Position numbers and translations under genes: made by a program. Under the pieces are notes generated by a model. It did not search any database, was not told where the DNA came from, and worked only from the letters and a program-made list of their open reading frames with translations. 64,000 nucleotides of DNA from Gammaproteobacteria bacterium (lineage in GTDB: Bacteria; Pseudomonadota; Gammaproteobacteria; SZUA-140). The stretch covers positions 73,094 through 137,093 of the forward strand of contig JACREF010000011.1 of assembly GCA_016218365.1 (NCBI GenBank), in the 5' to 3' direction. Below are positions 49,555-59,762 of the stretch, in pieces; the first letter of the stretch is position 1, and each line of letters opens with the position of its first letter.

Positions 49555-50705
49555 TGAGAATACTGTTTACCTGCCTGGCGCTGTACTGCAGCGCCGCCAT
49601 TTCCGCCCCGCCGCATGGCGGGCATGACATGGATAGCGCGCCACCGCTGCAAGAAATCCAGGCAGCGGGCGGCAAGGCCGCAGCGAAAACGGAAGCACCG
49701 CGCGTGCCGATTGAAGTGCCCGTTGCCAAACAGGCCAGGATCGGACTGAAGGTGATCAAGGCGGAAAGGAAAAAGGTTGAACATACCATCCGCACCGTCG
49801 GCACCGTCACGGCCGATCAGACCAGGGAGGCGCACGTGCATACCAAGATCAACGGCTGGATCGAGCGGGTGTACGCGGACTACGTCGGACGGCCGGTGCA
49901 TATCGGTCAGCCGCTGTTCGATCTTTACAGTCCCGATCTGGTCGCCACAGAGGAAGAATATCTGGCGGCGCGCCAGCAGGGCGCCATCGGCAGCGAAATT
50001 GCTGCCAGTGCACGTGACCGGCTGCGCCTGTGGGGCATCCCGCAGGCGGAGTTTGCCAGGCTGGAGAAGAGCGGACGATCCAATCGTGCCGTGACCTTCA
50101 CGTCTCCTGCCGAGGGGTTCATCATCGAAAAGATGGCGGTGCATGGCATGTACATCACGCCGGAGATGGAGCTCTACCGTATCACCGACCTGTCGCGGCT
50201 GTGGATCATCGCCACCCTGTATGAATATGATATCGCGGTCATTGCCACAGGCGATGAGGTGGACATCAGCTTTCCTTATGATCCAGGTCCAGCCATCAGC
50301 GCCAGGATCAGCTATATCTATCCGCAGGTCGAGCAAGAGACGCGCACCGCCAAGGCCCGCATCGAGGTCGACAACCTCGATCAGCGCCTGAAGCCGGGGA
50401 TGTTTGCCAACATCGAACTCAAGAAGGATCTGGGCGCATCGATAGTCGTTCCTGACGACGCCGTGATCGATACCGGCGCACGAAGCATTGTGTTCGTCAA
50501 GACCAGTGCGCTGCGCTTTGAACCGCGCGAGGTCAAGGTGGGTCCCCGGGTCGAAAATGCCTTCATTATCCTCTCCGGACTGGCAGGCGGGGAGGAGGTC
50601 GTCGTCAGCGCCCATTTCCTGATCGACGCCGAAAGCAAGTTTCAGGCCGCGATGCAGAAGGGGGCCCCTGCCCAGGCGGGTCATGGCGGACATGGCGAGC
50701 AATGA
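49554..50705 (+). CDS. CusB-type periplasmic adaptor, copy 1
   Basis: RTVGTVTADQTREAHVHTKINGWIERVYADYVGRPVHIGQPLFDLYSPDLVATEEEYL; His-rich ends HGGHDMDS and AGHGGHGEQ. Confidence 0.9.
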   Translation: MRILFTCLALYCSAAISAPPHGGHDMDSAPPLQEIQAAGGKAAAKTEAPRVPIEVPVAKQARIGLKVIKAERKKVEHTIRTVGTVTADQTREAHVHTKINGWIERVYADYVGRPVHIGQPLFDLYSPDLVATEEEYLAARQQGAIGSEIAASARDRLRLWGIPQAEFARLEKSGRSNRAVTFTSPAEGFIIEKMAVHGMYITPEMELYRITDLSRLWIIATLYEYDIAVIATGDEVDISFPYDPGPAISARISYIYPQVEQETRTAKARIEVDNLDQRLKPGMFANIELKKDLGASIVVPDDAVIDTGARSIVFVKTSALRFEPREVKVGPRVENAFIILSGLAGGEEVVVSAHFLIDAESKFQAAMQKGAPAQAGHGGHGEQ

Positions 50706-50711
50706 ACGAAG

Positions 50712-53700
50712 ATGATCGGTAACATTATTGCGTGGTGCGGCAGCAACCCGCGGATCACCTTCGTGCTCTCCGCGCTGCTGGGGCTGTGGGGGATGTTTTG
50801 CCTGAAGAACATCCAGGTGGATGCCATCCCCGACCTGTCGGAAACCCAGGTGGTCATCTTTACCGAGTGGATGGGCAGAAGTCCCGATCTGATCGAGAAC
50901 CAGATCAGTTACCCGCTGATAGCGGCGATGCTGTCTGCCCCCAAGGTATCGGTGGTACGCGGCTTCTCGATGTTTGGCATGTCCTTTGTCTATGTCATCT
51001 TCGAGGACGGGACCGATATTTACTGGGCGCGGTCGCGGGTTGTCGAGTATCTGTCGAAGCTGGCGGGGCAGTTGCCGCAGGGCGCGACACCGTCGATCGG
51101 TCCGGACGCCACCGGTGTCGGCTGGGTATTTCAATATGTATTGACCGACCCGACCGGAAAATATGACCTGTCAGAGATCAAGACCTTCCAGGACTGGTAT
51201 CTGAAATACTGGCTGGCGTCGGTTCCCGGCGTCGCGGAGGTCACCAGCATCGGCGGTTTTGAAAAGCAGTACCAGGTTGAGGTCGACCCCAACAAACTGG
51301 CTGCACTGAAGATCCCGATCCAGCATGTCATCAGCGCGATCCGTGACAGCAACAAGGATGTCGGCGGGCGAACCCTGGAGGTTTCAGAGCGGGAGTATTA
51401 TGTGCGGGGGCCGGGTTATATCAAGGATCCCACGGAGATCGAGAATATTTCGATCGGCATCGGTCCCGACAATACGCCGATCCGGGTGGGCAACGTCGGC
51501 ACGGTGAACCTTGGCCCCAATATACGGCGCGGCCTGGCGGACTTTAACGGCCACGGTGATAGCGTGGGCGGGCTGGTCGTGATGCGGCAGGGCGAAGATG
51601 TGTCCCGTGTTATCGCAGCGGTGAAGAAAAAGATCGAGGACGTCAAAGGCGCATTTCCGCCTGGTCTGGAACTGAAGATCGTCTATGACCGATCGTCGCT
51701 GATCGAGGAGGCCATGGCGACGCTACGCGATGCAATCTTCGAGGAGATCGCCCTGGTCTGCCTGGTCATCCTGATCTTTCTGTTTCACATCCGCAGCGTG
51801 CTGGTCATTGTCATCACGCTGCCGCTCTCAGTGCTTATCTCGATGATCCCGCTGTACTACCTCGACATCAGCCTCAATATCATGTCGATGGGCGGCATCA
51901 TCCTGGCGGTGGGCGATATCGTCGATGGGGTCGTGGTCTTTATCGAGAACACGCACAAGAAGATTGCGGCGGCGCAGGGGGCAGGTTCATCCCGGGCGCT
52001 GGCGATCGAGGCCTGTCAGGAGCTCGGGCCCTCGATCTTCAGCGCGTTGCTGATTATCGGCGTGTCCTTTCTGCCGATCTTCGCGCTGCAGGCGCAGGAA
52101 GGAAAGTTGTTCCATCCGCTGGCCTACACCAAGACCTTTGCAATGATGGCCGCGGCGCTGGTGTCGATTACCGTGACGCCGCCACTGATCGCCTATTTTG
52201 TCAAAGGCAGGATCAGAAGCGAGCAGGAAAATCCCGTCAACCGCTGGCTGCAGGCCTGTTACCGGCCGATCCTGCACTGGTGTTTGCAAAAGACTGGCCT
52301 TGTCCTGGCGGCGATGGTGGCACTGATCGTGGTCTGTGGCGTCGCTTTTACCCGTCTCGGTTCGGAATTCATGCCGCCACTCTGGGAGGGGGATCTGCTG
52401 TATATGCCGGTGACGGTGCCGGGGATTTCAGTCACCGCCGCCTCTGATCTTTTGACCCGGCAGAGCGCCGCCATCAAGGCCTATCCCGAGGTGGAGACCG
52501 TTTTTGCAAAGGCCGGACGATTTGACACCGCCACCGATCCGGCGCCGCTGTCGATGTTTGAATACACGATACGCCTGAAGCCGCGCAGCCAGTGGCGTAA
52601 GGGTTTGACGGATGAGGCCTTGATTGCCGGGCTTGACGAGGCGGTGGCGGTGCCGGGTTTGAACCGGGCGTGGACCAAGCCGGTCCGTGGCCGGATTGAC
52701 ATGCTGTCGACCGGCATCCGGACGCCGGTCGGGATCAAGATATTTGGCAAGGATCTGCAGGTCATCGAGGGTATCGGCCAGCAGCTGGAGCGGACCTTGA
52801 ACACCGTGCGCGGTACGCGCAGCGTCTATGCGGAACGGATAGTCGGCGGATATTATCTGGACTTTGAGCCGGACCGCGCTGCGATGCAGCGTTATGGCCT
52901 GAATGTCGGTGATGCCCAGATGGTCGTGGAGACCGCCATCGGCGGCATGGAGATTTCGCAGACCGTCGAAGGCCGGGAGCGCTATACGATCAGCGTCCGC
53001 TATCCGAGAGAGCTCAGGGATAACATCGACAAGCTGAGCCGCATCCTGGTGGCGACGCCCACCGGCGTGCAGGTGCCGCTGGGCCAGCTGGGAAGACTGG
53101 TCACGCGGATGGGACCGCCGATGGTGCTCGATGAAAATGGTTCGCTGGCGGGCTACGTCTACATCGACCTGAAAGACCGCGATCCCGGTGGTTATGTCAA
53201 CGATGCCAAGGAGGCGGTCAAGCGGGACATCCAGCTGCCGCCCGGCTATTTTATCAGCTGGACCGGGCAGTACGAGTATCTGGAGCGCATGCAGGACCGG
53301 ATGAAGATCGTCCTGCCGCTGACACTGGCGTTGATCTTCGCGGCGCTCTACTTCAGCATGAGATCGGTCGCCAAGACCGTCATGATCATGGTAGCGGTGC
53401 CGCTGTCGCTGATCGGCGGCATCCTGCTGATGTGGACGCTGAAATATAACACCAGCGTTGCGGTCTGGGCGGGGGCGATCGCCCTGATCGGCGTCGCGGT
53501 TGAAACGACATCGATCATGATCGTCTTTCTCGACCAGGCATGGAAGAAACGCAGGCAGGAAGACCGCCTGAAGGATGCCGGCGATGCCATCGCCGCGACG
53601 CTTGAGGGCGCCCAGAAAAGTCTGAGATCAGTGTTGATGGCGGTGAGCATGAACATCTTTGGCCTGCTGCCGGTGATGACCGCGACCGGCCTGGGCGCCG

Positions 53701-53825
53701 ATGTGATGAAAAGGCTGGCATCACCGATGTTTGGCGGACTCGTTTCGCTGATACTGCTGACGCTGCTGGTCATTCCGGTCATTTATAAGATGCGCGAACA
53801 GCGCATGATGCCAGGCAAGCCTTGA
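50712..53825 (+). CDS. cusA: CusA-type HME-RND efflux pump, copy 1
   Basis: DAIPDLSETQVVIFTEW; Met residues at LLYM...PLSM(+50)...RIDM(+49), the same spacing as the E. coli CusA M573/M623/M672 triad. Confidence 0.92.
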   Translation: MIGNIIAWCGSNPRITFVLSALLGLWGMFCLKNIQVDAIPDLSETQVVIFTEWMGRSPDLIENQISYPLIAAMLSAPKVSVVRGFSMFGMSFVYVIFEDGTDIYWARSRVVEYLSKLAGQLPQGATPSIGPDATGVGWVFQYVLTDPTGKYDLSEIKTFQDWYLKYWLASVPGVAEVTSIGGFEKQYQVEVDPNKLAALKIPIQHVISAIRDSNKDVGGRTLEVSEREYYVRGPGYIKDPTEIENISIGIGPDNTPIRVGNVGTVNLGPNIRRGLADFNGHGDSVGGLVVMRQGEDVSRVIAAVKKKIEDVKGAFPPGLELKIVYDRSSLIEEAMATLRDAIFEEIALVCLVILIFLFHIRSVLVIVITLPLSVLISMIPLYYLDISLNIMSMGGIILAVGDIVDGVVVFIENTHKKIAAAQGAGSSRALAIEACQELGPSIFSALLIIGVSFLPIFALQAQEGKLFHPLAYTKTFAMMAAALVSITVTPPLIAYFVKGRIRSEQENPVNRWLQACYRPILHWCLQKTGLVLAAMVALIVVCGVAFTRLGSEFMPPLWEGDLLYMPVTVPGISVTAASDLLTRQSAAIKAYPEVETVFAKAGRFDTATDPAPLSMFEYTIRLKPRSQWRKGLTDEALIAGLDEAVAVPGLNRAWTKPVRGRIDMLSTGIRTPVGIKIFGKDLQVIEGIGQQLERTLNTVRGTRSVYAERIVGGYYLDFEPDRAAMQRYGLNVGDAQMVVETAIGGMEISQTVEGRERYTISVRYPRELRDNIDKLSRILVATPTGVQVPLGQLGRLVTRMGPPMVLDENGSLAGYVYIDLKDRDPGGYVNDAKEAVKRDIQLPPGYFISWTGQYEYLERMQDRMKIVLPLTLALIFAALYFSMRSVAKTVMIMVAVPLSLIGGILLMWTLKYNTSVAVWAGAIALIGVAVETTSIMIVFLDQAWKKRRQEDRLKDAGDAIAATLEGAQKSLRSVLMAVSMNIFGLLPVMTATGLGADVMKRLASPMFGGLVSLILLTLLVIPVIYKMREQRMMPGKP

Positions 53826-53861
53826 TGGAGTGATCAAGGTTTCGCTGCGAGGAACCGCCTC

Positions 53862-56504
53862 ATGATCAATACACCGTGGGCAGATGCTGCTGAAGAGGTG
53901 CTGGCGATATTGAATGTCAGCCCTGATACGGGCTTGTCGATGGCAGAAGCCCATGCACGTCTGATGCGCCATGGCCGGAACATCCTGACGTCCGAGGCGC
54001 GGGTCACGCCGCTGCGCCGCCTGCTGTCCCAATTTAAAAGTCCGGTGGTCATTACGCTGCTGGTGGCCACGGTTATCTCGGCGCTGCTGGGGGAAACCAG
54101 AGACGCCATCGCGATTGCTGCCATCGTCGTTATCAATGCCATCATCGGCTATGTCCAGGAGGCGAAGGCCGAAGCCGCCGTCGCGGCGTTAAAAAAACTT
54201 TCGGCGCCCAGGGCGAGGGTCTTGCGAGACGGGAATATCCTGGAGGTCGTAGCACCGGAGATATGTCCCGGCGATATCCTGGTGCTGGAAGCAGGCGATT
54301 ATGTGCCGGCAGATTGCCGGATCATTTTGGCCAGCCAGCTGGCGGTGGATGAGGCGATACTGACCGGCGAATCACTGCCGGTGACCAAGGATTCAAGCCC
54401 GGTAGCTGGCAGTGCAATCCTGGCGGAACGGAGAAATATGTTGTTTGGCAGTACTGCCGTGGTGACAGGGTCGGCACGGGCCGTGGTGACAGCGGTGGGC
54501 ATGGACACGCAAATAGGCCATATCGCGGGATTGCTGGCAACCGTCAGCATCGCAAAAACCCCGCTGCAGCAGATGCTTGAGAAGGTCAGCAGCAAGCTGC
54601 TGGTATTTTGCGCTGTCATTGTATTGATGGTAGCCGTGCTGGGAATTCTCCATGGAGAAAAATGGCTGGATGTATTGATGACGGCCATCAGTCTTGCCGT
54701 CGCCGCCATCCCCGAAGGGCTGCCTACGGTTGTCACCTTGGCGCTGGCGTTGGCCATTCGGCGCATGACGAAAAGGAATGCCATCGTCAGGCATATGCCG
54801 GCGGTCGAGACGCTGGGCTCGACGAATGTCATCTGTACCGACAAGACGGGGACGCTAACGACCGGAAAGATGAGGGTGCGCGAAACTTTTACCGTGTCTC
54901 AGGGGATAGTGCGAGCAGGCGGTTCAGCGCGCAATGATTCCGCGGAGGGTGAGGCGCTTGTCGTCAGTGGCGTATTATGTTCCAACGCCGCTGTTAATGA
55001 TGCAGCGGCGGCAACGGGGGACCCTACCGAGGTCGCCCTGTTATACCTTGCCCAGGACCATCATCATAGTGCCAGGGCGCTCAATGCCAGATACCCGCGA
55101 CTTGCTGAATGGAGTTTTGACAGCAACAGAAAACGGATGAGCGTCGCGGTGCAGGCCGATGGAAAGGTGGTTATCCATTGCAAGGGTGCTCCGGAATCAG
55201 TGCTGCCGCTGTGCCTGATCAGTGAACAGGACAAGGCCGAGATTGACAAGGCTGTTATAGCCTTATCCTCGCAAGGCCGCAGGTTGCTGGCGATAGCGCA
55301 ACACACACTCCCGCTGGCTGCCACGGATTTTAATCCCGCCACCTTCAGCGATCATGCTAGCGTCGAACACAACCTGACCTTCCTCGGCCTGGTGGCGATC
55401 GCCGATCCGCCACGGCAGGAAAGTATCCCGGCCATTCAGGCCTGCAAGGCGGCGGGAATAAAAGTCGTCATGATCACCGGCGACCATCCTGTCACGGCCT
55501 GGGCCATCGCCGGTGAACTTGGCATTGTGGAAGATGGAAGATTCGATCAGGTGCTTACCGGGGCAGAACTTGAAAAGATGACGGCTGGTGAGCTGTCAGC
55601 AAGGGTTGAACAGGTGGCAGTCTATGCCCGGGTATCGCCGGAGCATAAATTAAAGATTGTCCAGGCGTGGCAAGGCAGGGGAAATATTGTCGCCATGACC
55701 GGTGATGGCGTCAACGATGCACCGGCGCTGAAGCAGGCTTCGATAGGTATCGCGATGGGCAAGGGTGGTACCGAGGTTGCCAGGCAGGCATCCTCGATGA
55801 TCCTGACGGATGATAATTTTTCCACCATCGTTGCAGCCGTCGAGGAAGGCCGGTCGATTTATGGTAATATCCGCCGGACCATTCAGTATTTATTGTCGGG
55901 TAATCTCAGCGAAATCCTTGTCATGCTCGGGGCGGCGGTGGCCGGCCTGCCTGCCCCCTTGGCGCCGATCCATCTGCTGTGGATCAATCTGGTGACCGAT
56001 GGCCTGCCGTCATTGGCACTGGCGGCCGAGCCTGTGCCAAAAAATGTGCTGGCGACAACGAAACGGCCCTCACCGGGCAGCTTTTTTGACAGGGGCTTCT
56101 ATGTCGAGATGGCCTTTATCGGCATCATTACCTCAACCATGGCGCTTGCTGTCTATATCTATAGCCTGCGCACCTGGGATGAGATCACTGCCAGAACCCA
56201 TGTATTCTCGTTCCTGGTGTTCGCCGAGCTGTTCAGATCGTTTGCGTGCCGAAGCGAGCACAAGACGATCTTTCAGATGGGACCTGCATCCAATCTATTC
56301 CATTTGGCGGCGGTTGCGATTCCTGTCACATTTCAAATCATGCTGCACCATACAGGATCGTTCGATGATGTGTTTAAAGTCAAGGCAATCAGTTTGGAGG
56401 AATGCCTGATATTGATTTCGCTGACGCTGGTGCCGGTTACTGCCGTGGAAATCAGGAAATGGCTGAAGCAAAAAATTAACATGGCGGGAGGTTCTGAAAG
56501 ATGA
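53862..56504 (+). CDS. P-II type (Ca2+-ATPase-like) cation-transporting P-type ATPase
   Basis: ICTDKTGTLTTGKM phosphorylation motif; M4 AVAAIPEGLPTVVTLAL; M6 WINLVTDGLPSLALAAEP; MTGDGVNDAPALKQASIGIAMG. No CPC motif. Confidence 0.92.
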   Translation: MINTPWADAAEEVLAILNVSPDTGLSMAEAHARLMRHGRNILTSEARVTPLRRLLSQFKSPVVITLLVATVISALLGETRDAIAIAAIVVINAIIGYVQEAKAEAAVAALKKLSAPRARVLRDGNILEVVAPEICPGDILVLEAGDYVPADCRIILASQLAVDEAILTGESLPVTKDSSPVAGSAILAERRNMLFGSTAVVTGSARAVVTAVGMDTQIGHIAGLLATVSIAKTPLQQMLEKVSSKLLVFCAVIVLMVAVLGILHGEKWLDVLMTAISLAVAAIPEGLPTVVTLALALAIRRMTKRNAIVRHMPAVETLGSTNVICTDKTGTLTTGKMRVRETFTVSQGIVRAGGSARNDSAEGEALVVSGVLCSNAAVNDAAAATGDPTEVALLYLAQDHHHSARALNARYPRLAEWSFDSNRKRMSVAVQADGKVVIHCKGAPESVLPLCLISEQDKAEIDKAVIALSSQGRRLLAIAQHTLPLAATDFNPATFSDHASVEHNLTFLGLVAIADPPRQESIPAIQACKAAGIKVVMITGDHPVTAWAIAGELGIVEDGRFDQVLTGAELEKMTAGELSARVEQVAVYARVSPEHKLKIVQAWQGRGNIVAMTGDGVNDAPALKQASIGIAMGKGGTEVARQASSMILTDDNFSTIVAAVEEGRSIYGNIRRTIQYLLSGNLSEILVMLGAAVAGLPAPLAPIHLLWINLVTDGLPSLALAAEPVPKNVLATTKRPSPGSFFDRGFYVEMAFIGIITSTMALAVYIYSLRTWDEITARTHVFSFLVFAELFRSFACRSEHKTIFQMGPASNLFHLAAVAIPVTFQIMLHHTGSFDDVFKVKAISLEECLILISLTLVPVTAVEIRKWLKQKINMAGGSER

Positions 56505-56647
56505 AGCCAGCCGGTGTCCGCCAGTCCAGCGGCGGATGAACGCGCCATAGACTCGGCTGCGGCGTCATGGCCAGACATGTTGATATATTCCAGGGTTTGT
56601 AGCAGAATCCGGCAATGGTGGATCTCCAGAGGGGCGGGTAGTCGCTG

Positions 56648-57067
56648 ATGTTGCAGCGCTGCAGAAAACGGCCATTGGTGCGCAGCGTCATGGCCATGTC
56701 GTTGATGGCGTGGCTGATGATGCTGGGTCAGTCGTGTGTCATGGCAATGACCGCGGCAGCGGAACCGCCCGCCGTCGCCGCTGGCCAGATGGCCATGGAT
56801 TGTCACGGCACAGAACAGATGCCCGATTCCCGGCACGGTGATGATGAATGCCAGTTGCCGGCATGTCATGTGCTGGAGGCGCTGGGACAGCCACGGCTGG
56901 ATCAGGCCTTGGCCTCTGCCCCGGACAACTATGCATTATTGTCACCATTGCTAATGGTAGTGAACGCTGTCCCGCTACGGCCGCCACGGTACCGTATACC
57001 ACCCGATCCTTTATTGTTCGTCTCCGCTGTGCCCCTCATGGTGCGGTATTGCACCTTTCTGATTTGA
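56648..57067 (+). CDS. Small exported Cys/His/Met-containing hypothetical protein preceding the second Cus operon
   Basis: Signal-like hydrophobic N-terminus then MAMDCHGTEQMPDSRHGDDECQLPACHVLEA. Confidence 0.6.
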   Translation: MLQRCRKRPLVRSVMAMSLMAWLMMLGQSCVMAMTAAAEPPAVAAGQMAMDCHGTEQMPDSRHGDDECQLPACHVLEALGQPRLDQALASAPDNYALLSPLLMVVNAVPLRPPRYRIPPDPLLFVSAVPLMVRYCTFLI

Positions 57068-57136
57068 TCTTCCAGCCACGCCTGCAGTAGCACGGGTGTC
57101 ATCATCAGCCGGGCCCATCGTTGAGATGGCGGCGCT

Positions 57137-58399
57137 GTGATCAGAGGATGGTCGATGGGCAATAAAAAGATGTTTTTTATCATGGTGGCACTGTTCGCCA
57201 TGCCGTGTTATCGCGGCGTCAGCGCAGCTGTTGCGGAGACTGTTGCGCCGTTGACGGCGCAGGCGGCCGTGGCGCAGGCCGTGGCCGCGAATCCGCGGCT
57301 GGCGCAACGCCGCGCCGAGGCCGAGGCGCGTACCGCCATCCCTGCGCAAGCCGGCACCTTGCCCGATCCCACCCTGACGCTGGAGCCGGGCCGCGCCGCG
57401 ATGAATCAATTCAAGGTCGGGATCGTTCAGCCACTGCCCTACCCCGGCAAGCTCGATCTGCAGCGCGAGATCGCCCGACATGAGGCCGAGGCCGCGACGC
57501 TGGAGGCGGGCGAGACGCTGTTGCAACTCACCGCACAGGTGCGGCAGGCCTGGTGGCAACTGTTTTACCTGGACCGGGCATTGCAGACGCTGCACCACAG
57601 CAAGGATTTGCTGCGCCAGCTGGTGAACGTCGCCGAGAGCCGCTATCGCGTCGGGGCAGGGTTGCAGCAGGATGTGCTGCGGGCCCAGTTAGGACTGTCC
57701 AGATTATTGGCGGAGGAGGTCGAATTGGTCGGTCAGCGGCGCAGTGCCGAGGCGCGGCTTGATGCCTTGCTGTACTGGCCGGTGACCACGGCCGTGATAT
57801 TACCCGCGGAGGTTGCTGAAACGCTGCCGGAGCTGCCTGCCGAGGCCGAGCTGCAGGGCCGGGCCGCGCAGCGCCCGATGCTGCTGGCGCGACAACGGGA
57901 TATTGAAGCGGCCCGCAGCCAGCGGGCACTGGCGCGCACCGATTATCGCCCTGACTTCATGGTGGGCGCCAATTATGAGTGGCGCAATGGCGAGCCGGAC
58001 ATGCAGGGCGTGATGTTTTCAATGACCTTGCCGCTGCATACCGCGACGCGCCAGGACCGGGCGGTGGATCAGCGCGATGCGGAGCTGATGGCGCAGCGCC
58101 TTGCGTTGCAACAAGCTCAGATGCAGGTGGCGGCCGAGGTGGCGGCGGCAGCGGCCGATTATCAACGCAGCCGCGAGCAGGCGCGCTTGCTGAAGAATGC
58201 CGTCATCCCCCAGGCCACGCAGACGGTGACCTCGATGAGGGTGGGCTATCAGGTGGGCAAGGTGGATTTCTTCAACCTCAGCGATGCCCAGATGATGCTG
58301 TACGATTATCAGACCCGTTACTGGCGGGCAGTGAGCGAGGCAGGCAGCGCATGGGCGCAGCTGGTGGCGGCGGTGGGACAGGAGGTGGTCGATGAATAG
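57137..58399 (+). CDS. TolC-family outer membrane factor, copy 2
   Basis: AVAANPRLAQRRAEAEARTAIPAQAGTLPDPTLTLEPGR; ...YQVGKVDFFNLSDAQMMLYDYQTRYW. Confidence 0.9.
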   Translation: MIRGWSMGNKKMFFIMVALFAMPCYRGVSAAVAETVAPLTAQAAVAQAVAANPRLAQRRAEAEARTAIPAQAGTLPDPTLTLEPGRAAMNQFKVGIVQPLPYPGKLDLQREIARHEAEAATLEAGETLLQLTAQVRQAWWQLFYLDRALQTLHHSKDLLRQLVNVAESRYRVGAGLQQDVLRAQLGLSRLLAEEVELVGQRRSAEARLDALLYWPVTTAVILPAEVAETLPELPAEAELQGRAAQRPMLLARQRDIEAARSQRALARTDYRPDFMVGANYEWRNGEPDMQGVMFSMTLPLHTATRQDRAVDQRDAELMAQRLALQQAQMQVAAEVAAAAADYQRSREQARLLKNAVIPQATQTVTSMRVGYQVGKVDFFNLSDAQMMLYDYQTRYWRAVSEAGSAWAQLVAAVGQEVVDE

Positions 58400-59762
58400 C
58401 CGGATGCTCGTTGTGGCACTGGTCGCGCTGGTGCTGGGCGCGGGTGGCGGATACTGGTGGGCGCACCGCGCTGTTCCCGCTGCGGTGGCGCCGCAGACAG
58501 CGCTGCCCGCAGCGCGCACGCCGCTTTATTACCGTCACCCGATGAATCCGGCGGCAACATCGCCGCTGCCGAAAAAGGACGAGATGGGCATGGACTATGT
58601 GCCGGTCTATGCAGAGGCCGGCGCGGGGCCGGCCGGGACGGTCAGCATCGATCCGGTCACCGTGCAGAATATCGGTGTGCGCAGCGTGCGCGCCGAGCGC
58701 CGTGTACTGGCCCGCACCATTGATGCCGTCGGCCGGGTCGATTACAACGAAGAGCATCTGGCGCGCCTCAATCCTCGGATCGAGGGCTGGGTGGAGTCGC
58801 TCAAGGTCTCGGTCACCGGCGGGCGCGTCACCAAGGGTGCCGTGCTGTTGAGCCTGTATTCACCGCAGCTGGTGACGGCGCAGCAGGAGTATCTGCTGGC
58901 ATTGCAGAATCTGGCGGCGCTGCAGGACAGTCCCTATGCGGACATGCGCAACGGCGCCGAGCAACTGGTCGGCGCAGCGCGCGCCCGTCTCGAGTTGCTG
59001 GAGGTACCGGCCCATCAGATCGAGGCGCTGGAGGCCACGCATCAGGTCAGCAAGAATATCCATATCCACTCGCCGTTCGACGGCGTCGTCGTCGACATCG
59101 GCGTGCGCCCTGGCCAATACGTCACCCCGGATACCGAGCTGTACAAGATCGCCGATCTCAGCAAGCTGTGGGCCTATGTGGATGTCTATGAGAATGAGCT
59201 GCCGTGGGTGAAGGTCGGCGACCGCGCCGAGATGCGCAGCGCCGCCGCGCCAGGACGGCTGTTCAGCGGCCGGGTGACGTATATCTACCCCTCGGTCGAC
59301 GCCAAGACCCGCACCGCGCGGCTGCGGCTGGAATTCGACAACCGCGGTGGCGTGCTGAAGCCGGAGATGTTTGTCCAGGTGACGCTGCGTAGCGGCCGGC
59401 GGCTGGAGGTGGTGGCGGTGCCGAGCGAGGCGGTGATCCGGTCCGGCGAGCGCGAGCAGGTGTTCGTGGTGCGCGCACCGGGCCGCTTCGAGCCGCGCGA
59501 GGTCGAACTCGGGCTCAGCGCCGAAGGCTGGACCGAGATCAGCAAGGGTGTGCAGGCCGGCGACGAGGTGGTGAGCTCGGCGCAGTTTCTGATCGACTCG
59601 GAATCCAAGCTGCGCGAGGCCACGGCCAAGATGTCCGGGGTGACGGCGCCCGCGGCGGCGCCGACGACCGATGATCTCGATATGTCGGGCATGGCGATGC
59701 CTGCGCCCGGCAACGGGCAGAAGGCTGCGCCGCCATCCGCCGGGGCGCACCGCCATGATTGA
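58392..59762 (+). CDS. cusB: CusB-type periplasmic adaptor with heavy-metal-binding-like N-terminal segment, copy 2
   Basis: LYYRHPMNPAATSPLPKKDEMGMDYVPVYAE; RTIDAVGRVDYNEEHLARLNPRIEGWVESLKVSVTGGRVTKGAVLLSLYSPQLVTAQQEYL. Confidence 0.93.
   Translation: MNSRMLVVALVALVLGAGGGYWWAHRAVPAAVAPQTALPAARTPLYYRHPMNPAATSPLPKKDEMGMDYVPVYAEAGAGPAGTVSIDPVTVQNIGVRSVRAERRVLARTIDAVGRVDYNEEHLARLNPRIEGWVESLKVSVTGGRVTKGAVLLSLYSPQLVTAQQEYLLALQNLAALQDSPYADMRNGAEQLVGAARARLELLEVPAHQIEALEATHQVSKNIHIHSPFDGVVVDIGVRPGQYVTPDTELYKIADLSKLWAYVDVYENELPWVKVGDRAEMRSAAAPGRLFSGRVTYIYPSVDAKTRTARLRLEFDNRGGVLKPEMFVQVTLRSGRRLEVVAVPSEAVIRSGEREQVFVVRAPGRFEPREVELGLSAEGWTEISKGVQAGDEVVSSAQFLIDSESKLREATAKMSGVTAPAAAPTTDDLDMSGMAMPAPGNGQKAAPPSAGAHRHD

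Noticed and set aside
49242-51134. 630-aa minus-strand ORF opposite the CusC/CusB/CusA genes
   Set aside because: Antisense shadow spanning three well-supported genes.
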